From: Mucilaginibacter sabulilitoris
GTDB taxonomy: Bacteria > Bacteroidota > Bacteroidia > Sphingobacteriales > Sphingobacteriaceae
Assembly: GCF_034262375.1 (NCBI RefSeq)
Contig: NZ_CP139558.1
Location: 3,782,001 to 3,846,000 of the forward strand
Reading direction: 5' to 3'
Length of the DNA: 64,000 nt
The position numbers were made by a program, and so were the translations under genes. Below are positions 28,266 to 36,510 of this stretch, piece after piece. Positions within the stretch are counted from its first letter, which is position 1. The number at the start of each line of letters is the position of its first letter. The notes beneath the pieces are model-generated. The model saw only the letters and a program-made list of their open reading frames with translations, was not told where the DNA came from and searched no databases.

Positions 28266-28451
28266 ATGAATAAAAATTATAAATTGCATAAGTTGCTGAT
28301 TATTATTATATTATTCCATTGGCACGCTGGTTGCAAAGCACAGTTCAATGAAATCAAACGAATTTTTACTGGTCTTTTGGAAAGGCCACAAAACAAACGA
28401 GCTACAGCCATCAGCCGTGATGCTGAAAAGGCATTTAAAGTATTGGCATGA
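28266..28451 (+). other. Lipoprotein-signal-like frame overlapping the YCII gene out of phase
   Basis: This frame opens MNKNYKLHKLLIIIILFHWH followed by AGCKAQF: a basic start, hydrophobic core and lipobox (HAGC). It then runs out of phase through the YCII gene and stops. A one-base change near 28345 would join this signal to the YCII frame at 28348. It may be the detached leader of an exported YCII protein. Confidence 0.4.
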
Positions 28452-28722
28452 ATGGGTTATCAGCCTTGCTGTTAATGATCTGCTTGCAAGTCAGCTTAGG
28501 CGATGGGATACAGGCGGGCGGGTTTTGAAACCTGATCGCAGCATAATAGAAGGGCCTTTTAAAGAAAATAATGAATTAATCGCGGGCCTGATCACCATTT
28601 ACGCGAACGATTACCAGGAGGCCAACGAAATCGCACTCGGATGCCCGATTCTCGACTTAGGAGGAACTGTAGAGATCCGGATGGCGGTAAGTAATTCCCT
28701 AAACGTCATAAGTAATTACTAA
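28348..28722 (+). CDS. YCII-family protein (124 aa), paralogue of the one at 24145
   Basis: A small YCII-fold protein. The start SNEFLLVFWKG, the middle EGPFKENNELIAGLITIYAN and the ending LGCPILDLGGTVEIRM align with the 24145 protein. The C-terminus is about ten residues longer. The ATG at 28348 lies inside a signal-peptide-like frame in another phase, so the true protein may be cytoplasmic or may have lost an export leader by frameshift. Function is unclear. Confidence 0.82.
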   Translation: MKSNEFLLVFWKGHKTNELQPSAVMLKRHLKYWHEWVISLAVNDLLASQLRRWDTGGRVLKPDRSIIEGPFKENNELIAGLITIYANDYQEANEIALGCPILDLGGTVEIRMAVSNSLNVISNY

Positions 28723-28859
28723 CCATTGAAAATACTGAGGATAATATAGGGGAATTATTGGAGTATATATCTTATTTACAATAAGTTAATAGATCAACCT
28801 ATTGTCCTCAAAATTGCCACCAAATAATCAATTAATTACAAATATTAATATTCATCAAC

Positions 28860-29297
28860 ATGAAAAATTACAAAATCAAAAAGTCAGCGATCGCATTTTT
28901 AACACTTTGTATTGCCTTTATATTAAGCGCAAAAGCACAAGAGTCTGATAAATCACCTGTTACCGGTGCGCCTCCGCGTCTTATTCTTAAACAACTTATC
29001 CAAACTTCTGGTCTTAAGGAGCAGGAGGTAAAAGTGGTTATTGTGGAGTTTGCACCGGGGGAGACTTCCACAGCGCACCGGCATCCCATTCCGACTTTTG
29101 GCTATGTTCTTGAAGGTGAATTAGAGTCGACGTTCGATGGCAAAGTCTATCACTATAAAACAGGTGAGGCCTTTTATGAAAGGCCAAACGGCCTGCACTC
29201 CGGAACAAGGAATATGAGTAAAGACAAGCCCGCTAAACTGGTTGCCTTTTTTGTTGGCGATAAAGGAAAACCCTTCCTGGTACCTGAAAAGGAATAA
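28860..29297 (+). CDS. Exported cupin-domain protein
   Basis: A 145-residue protein with a signal peptide (AIAFLTLCIAFILSAKAQ) and a single cupin barrel at about residues 45-140. The metal-binding motif AHRHPIPTFGYVLEGELE gives the HxH pair, and the second cupin motif includes the His of NGLHSGTRN. It is likely a periplasmic small-molecule-binding or dioxygenase-like protein; the substrate is unknown. A strong terminator follows. Confidence 0.9.
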   Translation: MKNYKIKKSAIAFLTLCIAFILSAKAQESDKSPVTGAPPRLILKQLIQTSGLKEQEVKVVIVEFAPGETSTAHRHPIPTFGYVLEGELESTFDGKVYHYKTGEAFYERPNGLHSGTRNMSKDKPAKLVAFFVGDKGKPFLVPEKE

Positions 29298-29352
29298 GGC
29301 CTTGAATGCCGTAATTTCCTTATCAGCATTCTATAGTCATTAATATTTTCAG

Positions 29353-29393
29353 AAAAGTCCCACTGTGCTTTTAATAAGGCAAGTGGGACTTTT
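29353..29393. terminator. Bidirectional terminator between the cupin and sigma-54 activator genes
   Basis: A 12-bp perfect stem AAAAGTCCCACT (29353-29364) / AGTGGGACTTTT (29382-29393) has a T-run on the plus strand and an A-run on the other side. It serves both convergent genes. Confidence 0.85.
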
Positions 29394-29404
29394 TTTGGAT
29401 CAGA

Positions 29405-30511
29405 TCATGCTATGGAGTGATCTTTTCTAATGCCCAGACGTTTCATCTTTGAATGCAGTGTGGTGGCGGGAACTCCTAAAATGTAAGCTGCACCATTAAA
29501 ACCCGCGATCCTTCCATCACAATACTTTAGAACTTTGTAAATATGATCTCTTTCATTCTGATCTATTGTTTTATGAATAGATTGGATTTCTTCATCATGA
29601 TTACAGCCGGCGTCTGTCGGCAACGGGAGAAGCACATGTTTAATCATGTTGCTCTCTGCAAGTAAAACACTTCGTTCAATCAGATGCTCGAGTTCTCTAA
29701 TGTTTCCAGGCCAGGGGTAATTTAACAAACTCTGCAACACACGGCTGCAAACAGAATTGATGTTTCTTCCGCATTCCCGGCTATAGCGTTTAACAAAATG
29801 CATCGTGAGCAACGGAATATCATTTTTTCGCTCCCTCAAAGGTGGTAAAGAAATAGGAAAAATATTCAGGCGATAATACAAATCGCTTCTAAACCGGCCC
29901 TCAGCCATTTCTTTCTCCAAACTCTTATTTGTGGCTGCGATGATCCTAACGTTGACTTTAATTGTCCCTTTACCGCCAACCCGCTCAATTTCTTTTTCCT
30001 GGAGTGCCCGAAGAAGTTTCACCTGCAAGTCCAGTCCTAATTCACCAATCTCATCAAGAAACAAGGTCCCGCCGTTAGCCTGTTCAAATTTTCCTAACCT
30101 ACGTTCTGTCGCTCCTGTAAAGCTTCCCCGTTCATGTCCGAAAAGCTCGCTTTCAACCAGATTAGCAGGCAGTGCGCCACAGTTTATTGTAATCATTTGT
30201 TTAACTTTTCGGGTTGATAAATTATGTATGGAACGAGCTACAACTTCTTTACCCGTCCCTGTTTCGCCAAGTAATAACACCGTTGAATTGGATGGTGCCA
30301 CTATTGACATCAAAGAGTACACTCTTTGCATTTCCGTGCAGTTGCCGATCATTCCAGGGAAATTATAAACAGGTTTCACGGATTCATTTTCAACTTCCAA
30401 ATTCATTTCGGAGCTGATGTGGAGCCTTCTTACAAATGGTTCTTCTTTGTTGGGATTTAATCCGTTATATTCATGGGGTACCGGTTTCAATGTTGGTCTG
30501 TAAGTTTCCAT
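29405..30511 (-). CDS. Sigma-54-dependent transcriptional activator without receiver domain
   Basis: A 368-residue enhancer-binding protein. The first 50 residues are unrecognised and contain no receiver. The AAA+ domain follows: Walker A GETGTGKEVV, the sigma-54 contact loop GSFTGA (GAFTGA in most members), Walker B GGTLFLDEIGEL and the arginine-finger region FRSDLYYRLNIFPI. The C-terminus is a Fis-type HTH (LGVPATTLHSKMKRLGI). It opens the locus divergently from the longer activator at 30788. Lack of a receiver suggests constitutive activity or control by another protein. Confidence 0.95.
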   Translation of the reverse strand: METYRPTLKPVPHEYNGLNPNKEEPFVRRLHISSEMNLEVENESVKPVYNFPGMIGNCTEMQRVYSLMSIVAPSNSTVLLLGETGTGKEVVARSIHNLSTRKVKQMITINCGALPANLVESELFGHERGSFTGATERRLGKFEQANGGTLFLDEIGELGLDLQVKLLRALQEKEIERVGGKGTIKVNVRIIAATNKSLEKEMAEGRFRSDLYYRLNIFPISLPPLRERKNDIPLLTMHFVKRYSRECGRNINSVCSRVLQSLLNYPWPGNIRELEHLIERSVLLAESNMIKHVLLPLPTDAGCNHDEEIQSIHKTIDQNERDHIYKVLKYCDGRIAGFNGAAYILGVPATTLHSKMKRLGIRKDHSIA

Positions 30512-30547
30512 TTTTATTTCGCTTTGCTGTGTCTGTGATCTCTGGAG

Positions 30548-30563
30548 TTCGAATTTTATGCCA
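30548..30563 (-). promoter_or_regulatory. Weak sigma-54-like promoter for the 29405 activator gene
   Basis: Read on the minus strand, TGGCAT-AAAAT-TCGA has a GG-N10-GA layout, one base off the GG-N10-GC rule. It lies between the paired 12-bp motifs (30606-30647) and the gene start at 30511. The match is weak and the assignment rests on position. Confidence 0.3.
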
Positions 30564-30605
30564 GTTCAATATTGGGTATAGGAGACTGCAAATAGTGCCA
30601 AAGAC

Positions 30606-30647
30606 GACGATATTTCGGCTCTTTTGCTTTTGTGGGATTATATTTCG
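30606..30647 (-). promoter_or_regulatory. Paired 12-bp motif upstream of the sigma-54 activator gene
   Basis: GACGATATTTCG at 30606-30617 is the exact reverse complement of CGAAATATCGTC; a 10-of-12 copy lies at 30636-30647, 30 bases away. The same motif pair occurs at 32817-32857 upstream of the first tandem kinase. The spacing of about three helical turns fits an upstream activator sequence for a dimeric enhancer-binding protein. Confidence 0.5.
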
Positions 30648-30761
30648 TCGGTTTAAGTGAAATTTGACCCTTGTTGTGAATATTGTTTCAGCAGATAAAT
30701 TTTAAGTAAATTTTATCGTGTTTCTTGATTGCTTATTGCCACCTGTCCCAAGTAATTAGCT

Positions 30762-30769
30762 TAATTTTG
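30762..30769 (+). promoter_or_regulatory. Candidate -7 box for the 30788 activator gene
   Basis: TAATTTTG matches the Bacteroidota TAnnTTTG box and lies 18 bases before the ATG. An ATTG at 30735-30738 is a possible -33 box, but its spacing (23 bases) is longer than usual. Confidence 0.35.
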
Positions 30770-30787
30770 TTCAACTAATAAATTTGA

Positions 30788-32716
30788 ATGAAGAAAGTAT
30801 TGATCGTTGAAGACGAATCCCTCGTTGCCCACCATTTAAAGTTGATTTTAGTAGGTGCCGGATATAGGGTTTCTGGCATTGCCGAATCAGTAATCAGTGC
30901 ACTTTCGATCATCGAAGAACAAAGGCCCGATTTGGTCTTGCTTGATATTCACCTTAAAGGGGAATTAAACGGGATCGACCTGGCCAGGAAACTTACGGAG
31001 AGTAATATTGCTTTTGTGTATCTCACGGCAAATTTTCAGGGTACGTTACTCGAAGAGGCTAAATCTACGATGCCGTTCGGCTTTATTGTTAAACCTTTTA
31101 GGGAAGCAGATCTTCTTACCACCTTAGATGTGGCATTTTACCGCCTTCAAAATAGTCTGGAAGCAGGTCGCCAGCAGGAAATGGAACTTAGTCAAAAATT
31201 AAAAGATCTAAAAAATTCAGGCGGTAATGTCATACAGCGACTACTTAAAGTGGCGCACCATCTCCAGGCACATATTCCTTTTGATTATTTGAACCTGATA
31301 ATAAGGGGATCAGAAGGAACATATCGCAGCTGTATCGGTTTCTTAAGGATTGGTTTTGACGAGTACCAGGTTTTAGGTAACCAAGAATTTCTGAAAATTA
31401 CTGGTATTGCAACCGAAAAACTCATTAGCGCATCAGAGTTGTTGCCCATCGTAAAAAAAGCAAAATTCTTTAATGCAGACGATTTTGATCAATTGTGTAA
31501 TCAAAATTCTCTAAGTAGAACGATTGCTGATACTTACGACTTCGAATCTGCATTGCTTTTCCCGGTTCTGCCCGGTAATCCGGAAATCATCCGTTATGAA
31601 TTTTATAACCGGAAAGGTAATACTTATTCACAACTGCACGTCACCTTATTAAGTCGCTTAATAAATACCCTTGGTAATTTATTGGAAACTGATAAATATA
31701 TCTCTACCGTTGATGAACTTAGTCAATCTTCAAATGATATCCCGCTGCCGGTGAGGATTAAAGACCGAATTGATGATTTTGACGGTATTGTTGGGCAAAG
31801 TTCTTCCATGTTGTCAGTGTTGGATCAAATCGCTATAGTGTCACCATTAAACACATCTGTCCTTGTCCTTGGAGAAAGCGGTACCGGCAAGGAGAGGGTG
31901 GCAAAAAGTATTCACGCATTATCAACTCGTAAAAACAAACCATTAATTGTGGTAAACTGTGCTTCGCTTCCGGCCAATCTAGTAGAAAGCGAGCTTTTTG
32001 GACATGAAAAAGGCTCGTATACGGGGGCAACAGATAGAAGAATAGGTAAATTTGAACAGGCTAACGGAGGAACAATTTTTTTGGACGAGATCGGTGAACT
32101 AACAATTGATTTGCAGGTAAAGCTGCTTCGTGTTTTACAGGAACAGGAGATTGAACGAATTGGAGGCAAAGGGCCGATCAAGATCGATGTTAGGATAATT
32201 GCTGCTACAAATCGGGATTTGGAACTGGAAATGGAAGAAGGGCGATTTCGCCTGGATCTGTACTACCGCCTTTATGTATTTCCCATAGAAATTCCTTCTT
32301 TAAGAGAACGGACAGACGATATACCTGCGTTGACAGAACATTTTATCACGTACTATTCTAAGAAATATAATAAACCGATTGCTGGCGTTTTGCCAGAGGT
32401 TTTAGAGCAAATGCTCGACTACCCATGGCCGGGCAATGTCAGAGAATTGGAACACTTTATTGAACGTTCAATATTGATGAGCAAAGGGCCTGTGATAACC
32501 GAAGCCAAACTTCAGAAAAATGCGACAAATAAAGGGAAACCTAATCATTACAGTGACGAAAGAACCAAAACTATAGAGGAGAACGAAAGGGATTACATCG
32601 TCAACGTATTAAAAAAGTGTAACGGCCGCATCAGAGGTCCCGGTGGCGCAGCCGAAATTATGGGATTACCCCCAACCACACTTCACTCAAAAATGAAAAA
32701 GCTCGGCATCAGGTAG
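30788..32716 (+). CDS. Sigma-54-dependent response regulator (receiver, GAF-like, AAA+, Fis HTH)
   Basis: A 642-residue NtrC-like regulator. The receiver covers about residues 1-120 (EDE near 8-10, acceptor Asp in LVLLDIHLKGELNG, and the VKPF lysine). A middle region, about 150-310, looks GAF-like. The AAA+ domain follows with Walker A GESGTGKERV, sigma-54 loop GSYTGA in place of GAFTGA, and Walker B GGTIFLDEIGEL. The C-terminal Fis HTH is LPPTTLHSKMKKLGI. Three HisKA_2 kinases lie directly downstream in the same direction and are its likely phosphodonors. Confidence 0.95.
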   Translation: MKKVLIVEDESLVAHHLKLILVGAGYRVSGIAESVISALSIIEEQRPDLVLLDIHLKGELNGIDLARKLTESNIAFVYLTANFQGTLLEEAKSTMPFGFIVKPFREADLLTTLDVAFYRLQNSLEAGRQQEMELSQKLKDLKNSGGNVIQRLLKVAHHLQAHIPFDYLNLIIRGSEGTYRSCIGFLRIGFDEYQVLGNQEFLKITGIATEKLISASELLPIVKKAKFFNADDFDQLCNQNSLSRTIADTYDFESALLFPVLPGNPEIIRYEFYNRKGNTYSQLHVTLLSRLINTLGNLLETDKYISTVDELSQSSNDIPLPVRIKDRIDDFDGIVGQSSSMLSVLDQIAIVSPLNTSVLVLGESGTGKERVAKSIHALSTRKNKPLIVVNCASLPANLVESELFGHEKGSYTGATDRRIGKFEQANGGTIFLDEIGELTIDLQVKLLRVLQEQEIERIGGKGPIKIDVRIIAATNRDLELEMEEGRFRLDLYYRLYVFPIEIPSLRERTDDIPALTEHFITYYSKKYNKPIAGVLPEVLEQMLDYPWPGNVRELEHFIERSILMSKGPVITEAKLQKNATNKGKPNHYSDERTKTIEENERDYIVNVLKKCNGRIRGPGGAAEIMGLPPTTLHSKMKKLGIR

Positions 32717-32816
32717 TAACCCTCTACCATTCTTGCAGGAAGCTTTAGTATCCTAACCTTCTTAATAGTTTTTAAACCGGTTTGTCGTCATAGATCATTC
32801 TAACCTTATTTTAAGG

Positions 32817-32857
32817 CGAAATATCGTCTGCGAGAATAATTCGTCCGAAATATCGTC
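32817..32857 (+). promoter_or_regulatory. Paired 12-bp direct repeat, candidate sigma-54 activator site
   Basis: CGAAATATCGTC occurs exactly at 32817-32828 and 32846-32857, start-to-start 29 bases. Each copy contains the near-palindrome CGAAATATCG. The pair ends 54 bases before a sigma-54-like promoter, a normal distance for an upstream activator site. Confidence 0.6.
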
Positions 32858-32911
32858 GTGCAATTGCCTAATGGAAAAAAATATTTATTGATTATTAGGT
32901 AGTTATATAAA

Positions 32912-32926
32912 TGGAACAATATTCGC
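32912..32926 (+). promoter_or_regulatory. Sigma-54-like -24/-12 promoter for the kinase genes
   Basis: TGGAAC-AATAT-TCGC keeps the invariant GG-N10-GC (GG 32913-32914, GC 32925-32926) of sigma-54 promoters (TGGCAC-N5-TTGC). Its position downstream of the paired 12-bp motif and beside two sigma-54 activator genes supports the call. Confidence 0.55.
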
Positions 32927-33046
32927 CATCGCATCTTGTCAACTTTCAGGGCTTTTAATCAGAGGTTTTGGGATTATCATAACAACAATTTCATAATTAA
33001 GAATTTCCGAGATACTCAACAGATAATAGTTTATAAGACTTCAGCT

Positions 33047-33973
33047 ATGATTAGAAAGCTTGTAATCTGCTTTTTTTTACTGTTCACTGCCTCAATCACC
33101 ATTGCTCAGGATAAACTCGAAAAGAGCAACCAGGAAAGAAATGTCATCCTGGCCGGAACTCTTTTTACGCTTATTGGAGCTACCTTACTGTATTATGCCT
33201 ATCGCAATAAACAACGGAACAATGATAATCTTCGAATTAAACAAGAAGAGATCAACCGGCAGAACAATGGGTTATCGGCATTAATAAACGAAAAAGAAAA
33301 TTTATTAGTTGAGAAAGATGATTTGGTAAAGCGACAACAGAATCTAATTGCCGAAAAGGAATGGTTGCTTAAAGAAGTCCAGCATCGTGTTAAGAATAAC
33401 CTGCAAATAGTGATGAGCCTGCTATATACTCAAGCGGCTTATTTACAGAACACGGATGCGATCGAAGCCTTAAAAAATAGTCAGAATAGGGTGCAGGCGA
33501 TTTCAATTATTCATCAAAAACTTTACAGTAAGACCAATGTAGCAACTATTGTAATGACCGATTATGTAAGTGACCTGGTAAGGCATCTTTGTGCTTGTTA
33601 TGATTGTAATCATCGTAAGATCAGGCTGAAAGAGGTTGTGGAGCCGTTGAATCTCGACATCTCCCAGGCGGTGCCCATGGGCCTGATACTAAATGAAGCC
33701 ATAACCAATGCTATTAAATACGCATTTGGCACTGATGGCGGACAAATCTCCATCGAAGCTCACATGTTGGGCGAGGATAACGTTAAACTTTCAATTGCTG
33801 ACAATGGTAAAGGGTTGCCCGACAATTTTGATTTAGCCGAAACTTCTTCTTTAGGGATGGAAATGATGAAGGGACTCAGCAGGCAGCTTGGGGGCAATTT
33901 CGAGATCAGTAAGGATCAGGGGGTGATTGTAACAGTGCTGTTTAAGATCGAAAGTCAATTAAAAATGGTGTAG
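33047..33973 (+). CDS. HisKA_2-type histidine kinase, short form lacking the TPR sensor
   Basis: A 308-residue kinase. The start at 33047 gives a signal peptide (MIRKLVICFFLLFTASITIA); upstream in-frame codons are not signal-like. After only about a dozen residues (QDKLEKSNQERN) comes a transmembrane segment (about 31-50), a coiled coil, the HisKA_2 acceptor motif EVQHRVKNNLQ near residue 112 and HATPase_c (NEAITNAIKYAFG, ADNGKGLP). The two following paralogues have about 470 residues of TPR-like sensor in the place of that short linker. It seems to be an internal-deletion paralogue, able to signal but not to sense in the same way. Confidence 0.92.
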   Translation: MIRKLVICFFLLFTASITIAQDKLEKSNQERNVILAGTLFTLIGATLLYYAYRNKQRNNDNLRIKQEEINRQNNGLSALINEKENLLVEKDDLVKRQQNLIAEKEWLLKEVQHRVKNNLQIVMSLLYTQAAYLQNTDAIEALKNSQNRVQAISIIHQKLYSKTNVATIVMTDYVSDLVRHLCACYDCNHRKIRLKEVVEPLNLDISQAVPMGLILNEAITNAIKYAFGTDGGQISIEAHMLGEDNVKLSIADNGKGLPDNFDLAETSSLGMEMMKGLSRQLGGNFEISKDQGVIVTVLFKIESQLKMV

Positions 33974-34057
33974 CATCAATTTCGTGTGAAAAACGTCCAT
34001 TGATAATTCAATAATTAAGTAATTTTATTCTGAATTGAATAATTAATTGATCTGGCA

Positions 34058-36400
34058 ATGATTAAAAGGCTCTTCATCTATGTTATTCTTTTGCTCTCCG
34101 CTTCGGCAACTATTGCCCAGCAGTCGGATACCTTGCTATTGAAACTCAGCAAAGCAGGCAAAGATACTAACCGGGTAAATTTGCTTCTTCAATTAGGTCA
34201 TTACTACCTTGACAAACCCGAAGTATCTAAGAAAGGCCTGGATAGTTCGCTTTATTACATTCAATCGGCAGAGACCCTCAGTATCGCTATCAGCGCTATC
34301 GATCACAGATATCGCGCTATCATAGCGAAAGGCGAGTTTAGCACAGTAAAAAAGGATTTTGTTGCTGCTGATAAACTTTTTACCGAAGTCGCCAATTACT
34401 ATCATAAAAGAGGGGATCAATTAAAAGAGGCTCAGGTTTGGCAGACCTATGCCGATTATATGCCATATGCTGATTTATCGCATCTTTCCATCAGAAGGAA
34501 TGGTTACAACAAAGCATACGAGATATACAAATCGATGCACAATGAACTTAAAGCAGCGAACGCGCTGGTTGGAATGGCTGACGTGGACCTAAACCTGGGC
34601 CTTTACGATAAGACCGAAAATGAATTATTGTCTGTAATAGCACAATACAAAGTGCTCCGGTATTCGAAAATATATTACGGCTACCATCTACTCGCTGAAA
34701 CTTATAATCGAAGAAATCTTGTCCAAAAAACTTTAATAGCACGTATGGACTGCGTAAATAGCTATGAAAATGATCCGCAACATACCGTCTCAGAGGGAAT
34801 ATTATATTATTATGATTTGGGGGCGGCTTATCGGCATAGTAAATTTTTTGATAAGGCGCTTGTATATTTTCAGAAAACGATAGATATGGCCGTGAAAATA
34901 GGTAGAAAGGATTTCTATTACAATAGTTTGATGGGTATAATGGACAGCTATACCGATTTAAAAAAGTATAAAGCTGCATTAGTGGAATTGCGCAAATTGT
35001 CGGAGCGGTACAAATCCAAAAGTCCAAGAGAAGAGAGTATTGTCCTATCCGCGCAAATGAGATTCTACAACCTGCTTCATGATTTTAGTAGTGGTGAAAA
35101 ACTTGCACCCGCTTCTAAAATAGTTAATAACAAAGTATACCAGGATTTAGCCAAAGACTTCAATTATTACGCTGTTAACGACTTTATTAAAATCTCCGAT
35201 CCGCTGCTTCAGCATTATATTTTAAGTAAGCACTGGGGAGGGTTAGCCGAAGAGCTGTCAAAACTAGAAACACTTTTGACAACAAGGATGTCAGTGGATT
35301 CTAAATTAGTGTTATACAACGACCTATTTAAACTTGATTCGGCGAATGGAAATACACTCTCTGCGTTAAAAAAATTCCAACGAATCAAAGCTATCGAAGA
35401 CTCCATAACAACGGCGACGAACACTAAGCAAATCAATGAGCTGGCGGAAAAATACGAGTCGGAGAAAAAGGACAAGACCATTCAAAATCTTAACAATCAG
35501 TCAACTATACAAAAAAGCAACCTGGAAAAGAGCAACCTGCAGAGAAATATCACTTTCGGGGGGATCCTGATCGCGATACTACTTGCCGCCCTGATGTATG
35601 TTGGTTATCGTAATAAGCAGCGAAGTAACCGGCAGCTCCAGATTAAACAGGATCAAATTAACCGGCAGAACAATGAGCTATCTGCATTGGTGAAGGAGGA
35701 AGAAAAACTACTGAAAGACAAAGATATTCTGTTAAAACAGCAGGAAGGTTTACTAACAGAAAAAGAATGGTTGCTTAAAGAGGTTCATCATCGAGTGAAG
35801 AATAATCTTCAGATTGTAATGAGCCTGCTTTATTCACAAGCTGCTTATTTACAAAGCACCGACGCAATAGACGCCATAAGAGATAGCCGAAACAGGGTAC
35901 AGGCGATTTCAATTATTCATCAAAAGCTTTATAGTAAAAGTAATGTTGCAACTATCGTGATGAGTGAATACGTTGCAGAGATTGTAAGGCATTTATCTGA
36001 CTCTTATGATTGCGCCCGGCGCGGAATCAGATTTAGAGAGCTGATCGAACCGGTTAATCTCGATTCATCCCAGGCAGTCCCGATGGGGTTAATATTAAAT
36101 GAAGCAATCACAAATTCTATCAAATATGCATTTGGGGATGATGGAGGAGAAATCGTTATAGAAGGTCATTTAACTAATGGGGAAACTATTTGTCTTAAAA
36201 TTGCCGACAACGGTAAAGGGCTTCCGGTCGATTTTAATTTATCGACGACTTCGTCCCTCGGGATGGAAATGATGAGGGCGCTCAGCAAACAAATTGGTGG
36301 CGACTTTGAAATCCAGAATGATTGCGGCGTTGTAATCTCTGTAAAATTTAAAGTGGATCATTCACTAAAATCAGTTGTCGGGAAGCTGGTAACAACGTAA
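34058..36400 (+). CDS. TPR-containing HisKA_2 sensor histidine kinase (second of three)
   Basis: A 780-residue membrane kinase. A signal peptide (LLLSASATIAQ) leads to a TPR-like periplasmic sensor of about 470 residues. Then follow a coiled segment (KSNLEKSNLQRN), a transmembrane helix at about 497-517, a cytoplasmic coiled coil, the acceptor motif EVHHRVKNNLQ near 575 and a HATPase_c domain (NEAITNSIKYAFG, ADNGKGLP). It lies 84 bases after the short kinase, with no clear promoter between, so co-transcription is likely. The catalytic half is nearly interchangeable with that of its neighbours. Confidence 0.94.
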   Translation: MIKRLFIYVILLLSASATIAQQSDTLLLKLSKAGKDTNRVNLLLQLGHYYLDKPEVSKKGLDSSLYYIQSAETLSIAISAIDHRYRAIIAKGEFSTVKKDFVAADKLFTEVANYYHKRGDQLKEAQVWQTYADYMPYADLSHLSIRRNGYNKAYEIYKSMHNELKAANALVGMADVDLNLGLYDKTENELLSVIAQYKVLRYSKIYYGYHLLAETYNRRNLVQKTLIARMDCVNSYENDPQHTVSEGILYYYDLGAAYRHSKFFDKALVYFQKTIDMAVKIGRKDFYYNSLMGIMDSYTDLKKYKAALVELRKLSERYKSKSPREESIVLSAQMRFYNLLHDFSSGEKLAPASKIVNNKVYQDLAKDFNYYAVNDFIKISDPLLQHYILSKHWGGLAEELSKLETLLTTRMSVDSKLVLYNDLFKLDSANGNTLSALKKFQRIKAIEDSITTATNTKQINELAEKYESEKKDKTIQNLNNQSTIQKSNLEKSNLQRNITFGGILIAILLAALMYVGYRNKQRSNRQLQIKQDQINRQNNELSALVKEEEKLLKDKDILLKQQEGLLTEKEWLLKEVHHRVKNNLQIVMSLLYSQAAYLQSTDAIDAIRDSRNRVQAISIIHQKLYSKSNVATIVMSEYVAEIVRHLSDSYDCARRGIRFRELIEPVNLDSSQAVPMGLILNEAITNSIKYAFGDDGGEIVIEGHLTNGETICLKIADNGKGLPVDFNLSTTSSLGMEMMRALSKQIGGDFEIQNDCGVVISVKFKVDHSLKSVVGKLVTT

Positions 36401-36510
36401 TAAGTTTTATGATAGTTAATGGTTTAACAGCAGATCAAGTTTGCGTCGTCAGTGAAACAATTGGACTGTAGAAACAAGGCGGCGGCGAATCTTATTTAAA
36501 TACAAATACG

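Larger units (their letters stand above)
32717..33046. other. Regulatory gap in front of the tandem kinases
   Basis: About 330 bases without a gene. It holds the paired 12-bp motif (32817-32857) and a sigma-54-like promoter (32912-32926). A leader of about 110 bases separates the promoter from the chosen kinase start. Confidence 0.6.
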
